Assembly: GCF_000189635.1 (NCBI RefSeq)
Contig: NW_002476046.1
Coordinates: forward strand, 36,178-100,177
Source: Tetrahymena thermophila SB210
Lineage: Eukaryota > Ciliophora > Oligohymenophorea > Hymenostomatida > Tetrahymenidae
Direction of reading: 5' to 3'
DNA length: 64,000 nt
Under the pieces are notes generated by a model. That model did not search any database. It had not been told where the DNA came from and was given only the letters and a program-made list of their open reading frames with translations. Positions 50,089 to 63,469 of the stretch are shown here, one piece after another. The first letter of the stretch is position 1. Every line of letters begins with the position of its first letter. The position numbers were made by a program, and so were the translations under genes.

Positions 50089-52363
50089 ATGATGATAACA
50101 TGTTATTTTTCAATTACACTTATATTACATTGGAGCTTAATTTGTTTTAGCTTAATTGAATAAAATACTGCTATAAATACAAATATAATGATAATGGAGA
50201 CTTCATAAAATAAATTAAAGCTTAGATTAATTTAAAATTGTAACTCTGATAAAAGTTGCGTCGAGTGTGATTAAACATAATATTTATTTGATGGATAATG
50301 TTTTGATATATCAAAACGCCCTGATGGGCTTTACTGCAATCCTGAGAGTCGTATTTGTAAGTCTTGCAAGGTTAATTAATGCAAAGAATGCGACCAATCT
50401 TTGAAAGCTTGCTTAAAATGCTCGAAAAAATATTACAATTATAAATAACTTTGTTATGAAATTACACCTTAAGGTACTTATTGCGATCCATCCTCGCTTA
50501 CATGCTAAAGCTGCATAGAAAAATCTTGTTTGAGTTGTGAAATTAGCTTAAGAAGCTGTATCCTTTGTAAAAATGGGGAATATCTGTATGATGGATAGTG
50601 CTTTTAAAATTAACCATAATATAGTTTTTGTGTAAAAGAGAATAACTTTATGTACGAAAGTATATACTTCAAATGCCTCGCATGCTCTAAAAATTGTAAA
50701 ACTTGTTCAGGAATCAACGAAGATGAGTGTTTGTCTTGTAAACCGAATCTTATGATGTCTAATAGTACTTGCATATAAAACTTTATGGTTTATAAAAGTG
50801 CAATAAGCTAAGAAACTTCAGAGAAAGTAGGAAATTCTGTATTAGAAATATCTTCAATTTGCCTTGGTTCATCAATCATTTTGAGTATCTTAGAGGGGTT
50901 TCTACTAGGAAATACTGATACCATTTTAACTACTCATTTAAATACATTTAAGGTTCCTTTTATGATTTTAACTTCTACAACCTTTCCATTACCGATCTAT
51001 TTACTACTCAAAAACTATGCAAGTAATCATAAAAATTTAGTTATTTATTTATTTAATTGCTGATATTTTTATATATAATAATTCAATAATGAACAAATAA
51101 AATTAAATTAAGTCATTTTTTTAGCAAATAAAATTAATTTTATTTTAAATGATTTTTTTCGATTTTGAATTAAATTAATAAACAAATTTTTATTTTTAGA
51201 ATATTATAAAAAATTCCTTTTTTTAATTAATTAAAAGTATTAAAATTATTTTTTTATATTTTTAAATTAATTTTATAAAATGAATAGTTGTGAATCCAAT
51301 CTTTTACTTAGTTTCATTCAATCCATTCATCTCTTTAGTTGAAAAATCGAACACGAGTTATGAAAACTATCAATTCGAAAGTATTAAATTGTCATTTAGC
51401 ATATTGAAAAATGCTGGCTAATCTATTTTATTATTTTTGATTTGTGTACTTGTTTATGGAGCGTTTTATGCTCTTACTAAAAATAGATAAGATTGTGAGA
51501 GTGTTACTAGATTAAAAGTATATGAAAGAGGCTTCTCAAGTTTGATTGTTTAAGTTTTCTTGCTGATTGTTCCCATAACTTTTTTAAGTATATTAGTCCA
51601 AAGCTTAGAATTCAGTGAAAGCAAAATTTCTTAAACAGGAAGATTAAAAGAAATTAAGATTTTGATGAATTTTATCTATTCAATCATAATTCTTTTTATT
51701 TTAATAGTATCCTATTTTATATTGAATCAAGCAGTAATAGATTAATTCTATCAACCTTTAGGGCTTGCAAATATTACTTAAAAAAAAATAATAAATGGAT
51801 GTATACCTTCAAATAAGCTAAGAAGAAACTTTATGCTTATTTATTTAGTTTTCAATTCTTTTGTTATCCCAACAATTTAAATATGCTTCTTCAATAGAAG
51901 TGTTTTAAAAATAGTTCTTTTGCTCCTAGCTTAACTAATTTTTTCCATAATAATGCTCATAGTAAGGCCTTTCATCTAAAAAAAGCAAAATATATTTTTC
52001 ATAGTTGATTAGTTTTAGTGGTCTCTTTATTATTTAGAGTTCTTTGCACTGATATTAGTACTTCAATCAAATAAACCTGAAAATTAACATTCATTTATAG
52101 ATTCTTTGATATGGATTATAGTTCTCCATACATACTTAATTTAGCTAATATATCCCTTTCATTCACTAATTAAAATTTTACTTTTTATTTACAAAAAAAG
52201 GAAATTACATTAACTATCTAGAAAGTAATAAGTTTAAGAATAATAAGGGTTTTAGTAATAATTCCTTTTTAAAATACCTAATGGAAATATATAATTAACA
52301 AATTTAAATTAAAGTTTCTCTTCAGGTTATAAAGTAAGATCAATAAAATTTGAAGAATGTTGA
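50089..52363 (+). CDS. Cys-rich multi-pass membrane protein
   Basis: About 669 residues; one intron 51023-51287 inside the membrane region joins KNYA to IVNPIFY in frame (total divisible by three). Two ATGs at 50089 and 50092; the first is used. N-terminal hydrophobic segment (ITLILHWSLICFSLI) is a probable signal peptide. Residues about 48-240 are Cys-rich repeats with CxxC/CxxCxxxxxC spacing (CVECDQ, CKSCKVNQCKECD, CLSCEISLRSC, CKTCSGINEDEC), furin/growth-factor-receptor-like. About seven hydrophobic helices follow (e.g. ILLFLICVLVYGAF; LIVQVFLLIVPITFLSILV; ILFILIVSYFIL; LLLLAQLIFSIIMLIV). The C-terminal tail is Gln-rich and cytosolic. Shares architecture with the genes at 20257 and 52589; family of ciliate surface proteins without assigned function. 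Receptor or sensor role is inference. Confidence 0.8.
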
Positions 52364-52588
52364 GATTTTTACTATATTTATATAGAAATTCAATACAAAA
52401 TGAGTAATTAAAACAAAAAATAAGTAAATAACACAACATTTTATTTATAATTTTACAATTATTTTTGTATTTATGTGTGTTTAGTTATTAATGATTTATC
52501 ATTTATATTCATTTTAAATTAAAAACCAATAAAAATTACAAACACATTTATTATTTATTAAAAAAAAAGATTAAAAAAATTATTTAAA

Positions 52589-55500
52589 ATGAATACTTAA
52601 AAATGCCTTTTTATTTTAACAATTTTTAACATTTTTAAAGTAGTAAATTTAACTTAAAACTGTTTTTAATATGATGCATAAAATAATTGTATTTAATGCT
52701 TGAATGGATTTACTTTAGCTTCTAATTAAAATAATCAAATGTGTGTTAGAAATTGCAGTTCATAGTTATTCTACTAAGAGTCATCTTCAAAATGTGTGGC
52801 TATCTGCTCAAGCAATGAAATTGCTGATAGCGAATATAGGATTTGTAGATCATTAAACTTATGCTCAATTCTTTCTTAGCAAGGAAACATATTTCATTCT
52901 TACCCTGTGTCAAACATATTAATTTTGACTCCACAAAATACAACTTAAGAAGTGATAATATCCTTTAGTAACAATGATAATAATATTTATATGTGGGATT
53001 CTTAAAATGGATAATTAATATCAGAAATCAATGTTCATACATCACCTGTTTTAAAAATTATACTCTTAGAAGACTAGAATCAAATTTTAAGTTTCTCATA
53101 AAGTGGTGAGGTGATTATTTGGAACGTTAATAATGGAAATATCAGTTAAAAGTATAATGTTACTTTTGGACAGCTCACTGAAAATAGTGAGTTAAATGAT
53201 AGTAGAGATAAAATATGTTCTTTTGGATACTAAGGAGAATTCTACATAAATGACTTGAAAAATAAAAATTAAAAGTAGTTTATAGGGCATTCAAATATAG
53301 TTGAGCAAATAATATTTTTAAATGAAGACAATAGTGCTATAACTTCATCCTTAGATAACACTATCCTGTTTTGGGATTTAGAGCAAGTAAATTATTATCG
53401 CTTATTGTGTGTCCATAATGGTCCTCCCTCTTAGATTAGTTTACTGTAAAAAAAATACCTCTTTTCTTTAGGCGGTTTAGGCTCTGATGGCTTTTCTATT
53501 AAAATAACTGACCTTTCTGTTGCTTAGTCACAGTGTAAAAGCTATAATTTAAATCATAAAAGTCCAATCATAAATATGATTTTAGATTAAAGTCTATCCA
53601 GAGTAATAACTTTTTCTTAATAAGATATAATTATCTCTTCTTTTTCATAAAATTCCCCTTCCTTGATATAATTATAATTTATTGATAAGTAGAAGTTTTA
53701 AATAAGTTAAGGGGATAATATTTTAAGTGCTATATTATCATCAAATACTTTAATTATATACAGCTAAAATGGTTTATTCTAAGTATTTGATTATCTAGAT
53801 TCAATTAATCAATAATTTTAATCATTTATCTTACCTAAATATACTTCTATGCCAAATTAATAATAAATTTCCATAAATTTAAATGAACTCACAATAAAAG
53901 GTGCTTATATTAGCTTTCAAAAAAATCTATTGTATGTATTTGGAAGTTAAATATATTGTATATCTATGGATAATTTATATTTAAAATATTCAATAAATAA
54001 GCTTGCATCTAGTTACATTTAGCATTCTTAGGAAGTTAAATACTTAGATTATGAAGATGAATGTAGTATTTTTGCAAGTACTTCTTTAGATGGATAAATA
54101 TTTATTTATGACTTAACAACTGGAGTCTTATTATAAAAGTTTATTCATCCATCTTATGTAAATACTAATCCTTCCTAATACCCATAAGGTTTATATTTGT
54201 AAATATCTAGAGTTGGAGGAATAGTTTGCGTTTCTTACAGTGACTTTAGTGTAGTTTGCTTTAATGGAATTACAAAAAAAGTAATTTCTTCTATAAATAT
54301 GAAAGAAAATATACTTAATATACATAAAGATGATATAGGAAAATATATTGCAATAGTTACATAAAACACTATTAATTCTTATAATATAATAACAGGATAA
54401 ATAGAATATCAATAAACTATCAAATCAGGATTTTTAAAATCTTTCTTAACTTAACAGCAATAACTACAACTTTTCACTATTTCACAAGATTTATTTCTAA
54501 CTTACAGGAGTTTTCCATCTTTACAGATATTGGACACAAATGATATTATTTAGTCTTAATTTGATTCTAATTATGGAAATTTACAAGGCTATAATTTTTA
54601 TGTAGATTTTTCTTTTATGATTGTCTACTTTAGCTTAGGAAAAGTATATTTATTAGATGCAAACTTAAATTTAGTCAAGCTTAGTGATGAAAAAACTTAA
54701 TTGTCAGTGGTAAAATTATAAATATTTAAAAAGAAAATAACAATAATAAACATTTTTCACCAAAAAAAAACAATATATTAATAAAACATTAATTTTCATT
54801 TATGATTAAATTATTAAATTTAATATTAATAAACTTGTTTATTTAAGTTTTATTGATACTATTAATATTTTTAAAAACAGGACAGTTTATCTTATGAACA
54901 GTTTTATTTATCATTTTTTTATTAAAAATATATATTTATTTAATTTTAATTAAAAGTGTATTGTTGGATATTATGTTGTTTTCTGTGCAACAGGACCACC
55001 TAGTAATGTAATTGTTAGGAGTTTCGATGATTCATATTTTTTTGTTGATGGTTAAGGGTATCCACTTGATCCATTTCTGAACGTTGTAGTATCATATAAC
55101 TTCCAAAAAGCATTTTCAGTGAGAAATTTTGGTGCCTTTGGTGGGAATATTTTAGTAGGAAGTTTAGTTGATTTGTCCGCCGAATAATCTTTTTATACTA
55201 ATACAGTTATTATTGGGTTGAAGATTGATGATACAAGACAAAGAGCTATATATTATGAACACTCAGGATAAATTACTGTTAGTCATTTTGTACCAGACAC
55301 TTCTTCATTACTTTCTAGATACAATGATACTACTCCAATAAATAAAATTTATCTCTTAAATCAAGATAATATTTTACTTATTTTATCAAATTACCTTTCT
55401 ACAATTAGTTATTTAGATTACACTTTAATTATGTAAGTTTAAAATTATTTTTTATTTGATATATTTTTAAATTGACATATATTTTTAGGTTCAATTCATT

Positions 55501-58500
55501 TCATAATTTACCACCTACTGATTGCTTAATTGATAATGAGCAAGGAATTATTTATAGCTATAATCAAGATATATAAAATAATTTATAAATGTGGTACTAC
55601 AAAAGAGGAGAATCTGTACCTTTAATTTTACCAACTAAAAGCAAGATTAATGGATTAGCAATATCAAAGGTTGAAAATATATTATTTTCATATTCTTAAG
55701 ATGGATAAATTTTCATTTGGGATTTTAAAAATGTCAACCTAATTAAAATTCTATCTGTAAATAACTAAGCTAACATTATTAATCTTCTGTTATTTAATGC
55801 ATATACCCCTCTTTGTATATCTATTAGTTCCGATTTTAGCACTGTTATAACTAATTATCAAAACGGAATAATTTAGAGAGTGATTACTAAAAATGGTTCG
55901 ACAAACATAGTGATTGATCAAGATAATTAAAGATTATTTATTTTAGGTTAGAGTATTGCAGTATACTAAGCAGCCAGTGGATAAAAAATTACAGAATTTC
56001 TTTAATTTGATGGAACAGTGTAAAATCTACTGATCTAAGATAGCTATCTTATAGCATATGCTAATTAAGTAATTATGTCAATTGATAGAACTAGTCTATA
56101 ACAATTGTTTACAGGTAAATTTACAAGGACTATATTTTAAATATAAGTTATGAAGAATTTAGTTGGCATGATAGCATATAAGGAAAATTATTAAATAGAG
56201 ATTTGGAACTTTTAGAGTGGAATTATGCTTTCTTCAATTGTTGATTAATAATATGGCAATCCTTTCATAAATCTATTCATAGATGAAGAATCTGATTTTT
56301 TCTTGGTTTAAAACACCTTAAATATTTTAGAAACAGTCTTACCTTTCTAGCAAACTATAAGCCCGATTAAAGATTTGATTTATACTAAAGTTGCAAACAC
56401 AGGTGATGTAGAATCTATAATTATTGATAAATAAACCAATTAACTTATTATTTACAATTAAGCATAAATCGAAATAAGAAAATACTATACCTATTTAGGA
56501 GATGAAGGATCGTCTTTCAACTTACCTTCATATTCATAGGTTTAACAAGTCTACCTTTAGAACGTAGGTAATATTTTATTTTATTAACAAATATTAAAAC
56601 TAGCTTTGCAAACAAAAATAAAAATTATCAATCAACAATATATTTTTTAATTTAATATGTAGATATTATCATATATATCGATAATGAAAGAAAATCATGG
56701 TAAATGAAGGAAAATAAGCTTCTCTTTCTCTAAAGATTAGAAGAATATCCTAATAATTTTATGATTTTTAACGAATATTTAGTTTTAAGCAATTCAAAAG
56801 CTATCATTTTACTTAGTTTTGATTTATACCAGCTCTCAACTTTTTAAGTCTCTTAAATATAAGATATATATCCTCTTGAAACTAGCAATCTCTTATTTGC
56901 GATAACTGAAGACTTTACAATAATTTAAATTTTATTAGATACACAAAGTATCTAAATGAAATTATTAAATACCTATGATGGAACTCATTCTCATAGAATA
57001 TCAAAAATAGTATTTAATACTTAACTCAATTTTTTTTTAGCATCAGATGTATCAGGTATAATATCTATACACAATTATAAGACTCAAAAAACTATTCAAA
57101 TAATATAAAAAAATACATAAGCAGTTCAATAATTAATTTTAGACTCTTAACTTTAAATGTAATTTCACTCAATTATTTTTATCGAAACTTAATTAATTAT
57201 TTTTTATAATTGATGATTTATCTTATTAGTGAATTTTTCTAAATTAGATAAAAATTTTATTTTTCTATTACAAAATTAGGCTCTTTGTTTGCTCATAAGA
57301 TGGAAATCTAGACATCTATAATTTTGAATAAAAATTAAATTAATACAAAATCTACTAAAATATAAAATATAATACTGCAGTTATGTAAATATAATATGAT
57401 GAAATAGCGAAATAACTATTTGTTTGGAATTCTTTACAGTAGAAAGTTTAAGTTTTTAATTATCAAAACTAAGAATTTATTTTGGCTAATTAAATTTTAG
57501 CTCCTAGTGATTATGGAGTATAGGTTAAAATTTCTAGATAATTTAATCTTATTTCTATTATTTGCACATTCTAAATTAACTTCTATAATTATTCAAAAGA
57601 CTTTCAATTTTTGAGTTATTTGAGATAACCATCATCAATTTATGATATAGCTGATATAATATTCTTGTCAAGATAGCTTATTGTTGTTGTTTGTAAAAGC
57701 CAAATTCTAGTTTTAAATATTTCTTAGCAACAAGCAAGCATATAAAAGAAATTTCCAAGCTTATATTCTTAAATAATTTTTTCATAGTTTGAAGATAATA
57801 TCACAGTAAAATTGAAAGGAGTCAACTAAGTAGGCATATTTAACTATACTTTTGTTTAAGAATTGCAGCCAACTGACTTAAGCTAGATTTGCTACTACAA
57901 CTTCAAATAAACAAGCACCTATTTCTAATGGTTGAGTGATTTGAATCTTTAAATACAATCATAATAAATATTAGGTTAAAATTAAATTTAAACATAAATC
58001 TTGACTGTTGAAATGAGTAATAACTCTGAATTTAACCTCATTCCATAAAATTAGAATTAAAATTAGTTAAATCAAATTTATACATACAGTAAAGAGGATG
58101 ATTTTTAAAATAGTATTAATATAAAATTTACTAGTTTTTTGTAATTTGAGCTTGAAATAATTTAAATACGAGATTTTTTTTGGGTTTTAGATGACTACAA
58201 TTAAGTAAAATTTAATCCAAAAACTTAGAAAATAATATTAATGAATTAATCTTTGCAAAGTGAATTTCATGGAAACAGCATTTAACTCTAAAATTTAAAT
58301 TAAGTAATAATGCAAAACATAACAATTTAAAATTCAAAATTTTAAAATAACAATATTACATAAGCTGATAATCCTTATTTTTATAACATATTTAATGTCA
58401 ACGAAGTATATATTTCAAACATTAAAATTACTCAGTCATATTTTAGTAATTAGGTCTTATTATTAATTGATAGTTCAAATATAGTTACTATTGATACTTT

Positions 58501-61500
58501 AGAAATAGATTAAATATATTACAATAATATAAATTCTTTAAATTAACAAGATGTTCAAAATTTACTTTTTAACTTGATTGTAGTTAGAAATTGTATAAAT
58601 TTAACCATTAAAAATGTTGTATTTAGAAGTACCTTGACATAGATGACTTTCATAGTAATGAATTTGAATGCCAATTAAAATTTAATAATTGAACAGTTTA
58701 ACGCTTAAAATTGCTAAAATATTATTCTTTTGAGCATTTCTCCTACCAATTATTAGCAAGATAAGACAATAATCCTCTAAAATGATATTATATAACTTTC
58801 TTAATTCTAAGTTTCTAATTGTCAGACTCTAGAGAATCATCCTCTTATTTACTTATAATCTAATAATATATTGATAAATAATACTATTTTTGAAAATAAT
58901 TTTTGTATAAATTCTTAAGGATGCTCTTTTTTAATTTAATAAAGCTACTTTGTTATGTATAATTCTATTTTCATTAAATAGTAATCAGGTCAGGGTGGTG
59001 CAATTAGTATTACAAATACAATTAAAACAAGCTTAATTTAAAATTGCACTTTTTTTAACAATACAGCATTTGTAGGAGGAGCAATCTATTTACAAAATTC
59101 AGATATAGATGTTGTTAATACAACAATAATATACAATAATGCATTTATAGGAGGAGGAATTAGATATATTCAAAAAATACCAAAATTCATTTATTAAAAT
59201 TAAATAGAGTAAACAACTAATAATATTTCACAAAATTAAGCTAAAGTATTTGGAAATAACATAGGATCATATCCTAGATATATGGTGGCTACAAGCTTAA
59301 ATACTACAATAAGATCTCTTTAAGAAAGTAAAATATAAATTTTTTTTTTAATTTTATTTATAATATATGTTTTTTATTTTATTTTTTTTCTAATTATTAA
59401 ATAGGAATAAGCTCAAACGAACTGTAGTAAATGTATAATTACTAAATAGACTCTTTCATGAGTGGGGATTATTTCAATATAGGTCTCAAAGTGTTTGATG
59501 AAGAAGATAACATTGTTTAATACTAACCAAAAGATGATATTCCTGATGTTATCAAAACAGAATTAAATTAGTATTCTATAAATTGCTTATAAGGAGAAGA
59601 AATAAATTTAAGTGGGAATACATTTTTCAATGAATACAACAATTATACTTCTTTATTTATAATAGACAATCTTATTTTAAAGGGTAATCCTTCTTCATAA
59701 AGAGAATTTTATATTCAGAATTAGTTCATTTACGTACCGTCCATAAATAACTCTTAAACTCTAGTACTCTAAAATATAAATATTAAAGTTAAAGTTAATT
59801 TCAGGAAATGCCTTGTGGGAGAAATTTATATAACATAGTAATAATATTTTTTTTATTTTTCAATAATTCATAAATGTATTTTTTAAGAACAATTGATAGC
59901 CCAACCTATTGCATGCCCTGTCCATAAGATAAATATTCTTTAATTGAGTAAAGCCCAACTACATCAGATTAAACGTGCAAACTATGTCCAGATACAGCTT
60001 ATAAATGTTAAGGTAGCACAATAATACTTAAAAATGGGTATTGGAGAGAAAATAACCAAACCGATAATATTGTATATTGTAAAAGGAATGAAAAAAACTG
60101 CTAAGGATAGGAGTCAAATAATATAAATTATTGTGCACCTGGATACGTTGGTCCTCTTTGTGAGTAGTGTGATTTAATAGGAGATGTATGGAAAAGTAAA
60201 TATATGAATGATGGTTAGTATAATTGCGTTGCTTGCAAAGATAGCATTCCATTGATTTTCTAATATGTAGGAGTAGCTCTATTGAGCTCAATTTATTTAA
60301 TATATGGAATCAGGTAAGTGATTATTACAACTATAGTTAAAATTTAGTGCTTCTATTTGAGAAAAATGAATTTGGTATGCGTAAGTAGGAGTGAATCAAG
60401 AGATTAGACAGATATTTATATCAAACTTTTAATGCATTTTATGCAAGTAGGTTCAATTGTTTACTAAATACAGTTACCAAAAATATTCTAATTTTTATCA
60501 GTTTCTATCGGGTCACCATTGGATACTTTAAAATACTCTTAAGATTGTAGGAGCGTTTTTTTAGCTTAGTATATTAAGCCAGCTTATGGACGTATTTTAT
60601 GGCAATAAATTATAGCATTAGGATACATTCAGTTTCTTATGATCTTTTATTTTTTTGTAGTAATTACAAAGTAAAATATTTATTTTTTTTCGATGTTATT
60701 AATACTAGGGTTAGACCTTATATTCAGCTTAACCCTATTTTATACTGTTTAGTCATTTATTTAAAAAAATAAAGGGATAAATTTATTCTAAAACTTTTTA
60801 TATCTCCTACCCTAAAATAATTAGATTATATTAATAATCTTTAATTGTTTCATAGAAAAAATAAAAAATTTTATTAAATTAATATTTTATATATTTTTAG
60901 ATAGTTAATTATCAATTTTCTTTTTAAAAATAGGATAGTCAGAGCAAATAAAAATTATCTAATAAATGGATTTATATTTGTGTTTTTATTTATGTAGCCC
61001 AATATTTTATCTGGATTGACTTCTATGATGACTTGCAGATAAATAGGAGAAAAATCATACATTGCTGGAGATGTTACTTTAATTTGCTATTCATAAGAAC
61101 ACAAAACATTTATAGGCTACTTAATCATTCCATTATTCATTTTTTGGGCAATAGTACTTCCTTTTTTATGGCTTTATTGCCTAGTTATAAATAAGAACAG
61201 ACTTGATAATTCTATAACTAGATTAAGATTTGGTCCTTTGTATCAAGAATACAAAAAAGTGACTTATTATTGGGAGATTACAAAAATTAATCTGAAAATG
61301 CTTATAATTTTTGTGAGCACATTTTTTGAGGATTATCAAAGTATATAAGGAACTCTTTGCACAATCATTTTATTTTTATATCTTTTACTTTCTTTTTATA
61401 AGCGCCCTTATATTTCAATATAATTTAACAAAACTGATTAAATTTGCAATATTATACTGATAATATGTATTTAACTAAACTAGTTTATTTAAACTACTTA

Positions 61501-62534
61501 ATAAGATCAATTTCTGGTACTGGCAAGCAATTATTTGCTTATTATTATAAACTATAGCTTTATGGCTTACCTGATTTATAAGATAATTAAATCTAAATTA
61601 ATAAAACTTATAACTATTCTTATAAAAAAAATATACTGCCTCAATAACCTTTTACCAAAATAGTTATAGGATTATCCTGAAAGGCAAAAGAATGCTTTTA
61701 AAAATTGGAAAAAAGCTCTTAAACTTATATCAATTCATCTCTGCCATTTAAAAGAGTAAAAAGCTTAAATTGAAAGTAGTAGATGCCAACTTACTAAAGA
61801 AATAGTTTAGAGAAATTCTTTGAAATTTTTTGCACTTAAAAATTCAAAAAGAGGAGGTTAAGAATGTAATTAATTAATTGATTTTTTAATCTGTTTTAAT
61901 TTTAAGTATTTGCATTTTAAAAACAGGGGATTCTCTCATTTAGCAATATTAAATTTCTAAATATTAAGACAATTAGTCTATATGTACATAAAAGCCATAA
62001 AATGTTTAGGATACCAACTTTAATATGAAACAAAGTAAAATTTTATTTTTATTATCAATCAAAATAAATTTACAAATCTAATTTAAATTTTATTAATATT
62101 TAGCAAATAACATTTCTAGCACAAATATGATATAACAAAATATAACATAAGATTAGTAAATATAAACTCCTAGGGGTAGTGAACATGTTTTATGTAGATC
62201 ACCTTCCATATTTAAGCATTAATTCTTAAAAAAAATGGATATGTGTACAAAAAATTAAAATATAGAAATTTAAAGTAAAAGTAATAAATCCTCAATATCC
62301 TCTAGCAGTGTAAGCAGTAATATTGATATTTTAAATAAAGAAATTGCTGAGAGTTAGAAAGATAATTAACAAAACTAATAAAACTCACAAAAGTAATATT
62401 TAGATAATTAAGATTAACAGGACAGTTTAATATTAGATTAACATAATATGAAAGAAGCAAAAGAAGAAGTTACAAATGTTATCGAAACAATGATCGACAA
62501 TTACAATTTTTAAAATATAATGAAATTTAAATGA
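52589..62534 (+). CDS. Giant WD40 / beta-helix / Cys-rich / multi-pass membrane protein
   Basis: About 2,968 residues from ten exons; introns 54710-54956, 55433-55488, 56568-56662, 57159-57279, 59328-59404, 59838-59887, 60671-60933 (least sure), 61866-61926, 62035-62103; total divisible by three. Signal peptide (KCLFILTIFNIFKVVNL). A short Cys-rich start (CFQYDAQNNCIQC) is followed by an extracytosolic WD40-like region, residues about 110-1400, with motifs IYMWDSQNG, VIIWNVNNG, ILFWDLEQ, IFIWDFKN, IEIWNFQSG and DIYNFEQ. Residues about 1720-2060 are Asn-rich parallel beta-helix repeats (GGAISITNT; FVGGAIYLQNSD; FIGGGIRYIQ). Residues about 2225-2330 have a GCC2/GCC3-like Cys box (CMPCPQDKYSL; APGYVGPLCEQCD). 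Several membrane helices (about 2340-2740, e.g. FLMIFYFFVVIT; IIPLFIFWAIVLPFLWLY) and a Ser/Gln-rich acidic tail close it. Function unknown. Confidence 0.82.
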
Positions 62535-63469
62535 ATAAAATAAAAATGTAGTAACTTGAAAAACAACATTAATATTATTATAAATATTAATAAAACAAAT
62601 TTATTTATATTTTTTTTAATTAGAAATTTAAAAGCAGTAATTTATTCATCTTTTATTATTTAAAAAATAAATTGAAATTTAAATCTAATTTTAATACCAA
62701 TATTTATTTTATTTTAAGAATTGTAAAATTGTAAATTTAATTTAAAAATTCTAAAAAAATTATAAAAGATTAATATAAATTAAATTATTTAATTTGTAGT
62801 ATTTATGATCTCATGAAAATAATGTTTTGTTCTAGAATTGATTTTTACTTTATTAAAAAGTAAAATATTTATTAATTGTGATATAATATCAGATAAGCAT
62901 TTATTCTTTAAATATTCCATTTTAATATATATTTAGATAATCTAATTTATAAAGTAGTATAAATACTTAACCAATTTTAAAGAAATTACTAAGCATACTT
63001 TAGCTGAAATATTAAATCTCATAATAACACTTTCAAAATTTCTTTAAAAAGAGTAGACTACATTATTTGAATTTACAATACTTATTTACATTCAATTTAT
63101 TTTTGATATATTTGATCGTAATTTATCGTCAATTTTAAAGTTACTTAATTAATTTACCAAAAGTGTTTCTGATGATTGATTTCAATTGTTATTAAAACCT
63201 CAATTTACAATGATAAGATTTTTTCCAATTGTCAATATGTTTTAAAGATTAAGGTTACCCTAAAACAATTAAAATTTACAATAAATTTTTATTTTATATC
63301 TATAAAATTTTAAGCTCTATTTTATCTTAATTTTTTCTAGAAGATTTTAAAAAGCCATTGAAAACTCATACTTCAATGACTCTAAAATAAATAAATAATA
63401 AATAAAATGTAAAAATATTTATAAAATATTCTCAAGTTACCAAAGCTAATATAAAAAAATTCAATAAAA
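62535..63469. other. Intergenic spacer, no gene seen
   Basis: 935 bp of AT-rich DNA between two same-strand genes: 3' region of the giant membrane protein gene and promoter of the methyltransferase. No open frame or RNA gene recognised. Confidence 0.5.

Noticed and set aside
60028..60291. Antisense open frames inside the large membrane-protein genes (for example here and at 54191-54412)
   Set aside because: They are mirror readings of well-supported plus-strand exons, with no protein-like features of their own.
60316..60341. GTAAGT after a Cys-rich domain of the giant gene as a splice donor
   Set aside because: The frame continues without TGA into the next membrane segment; no intron is needed here.
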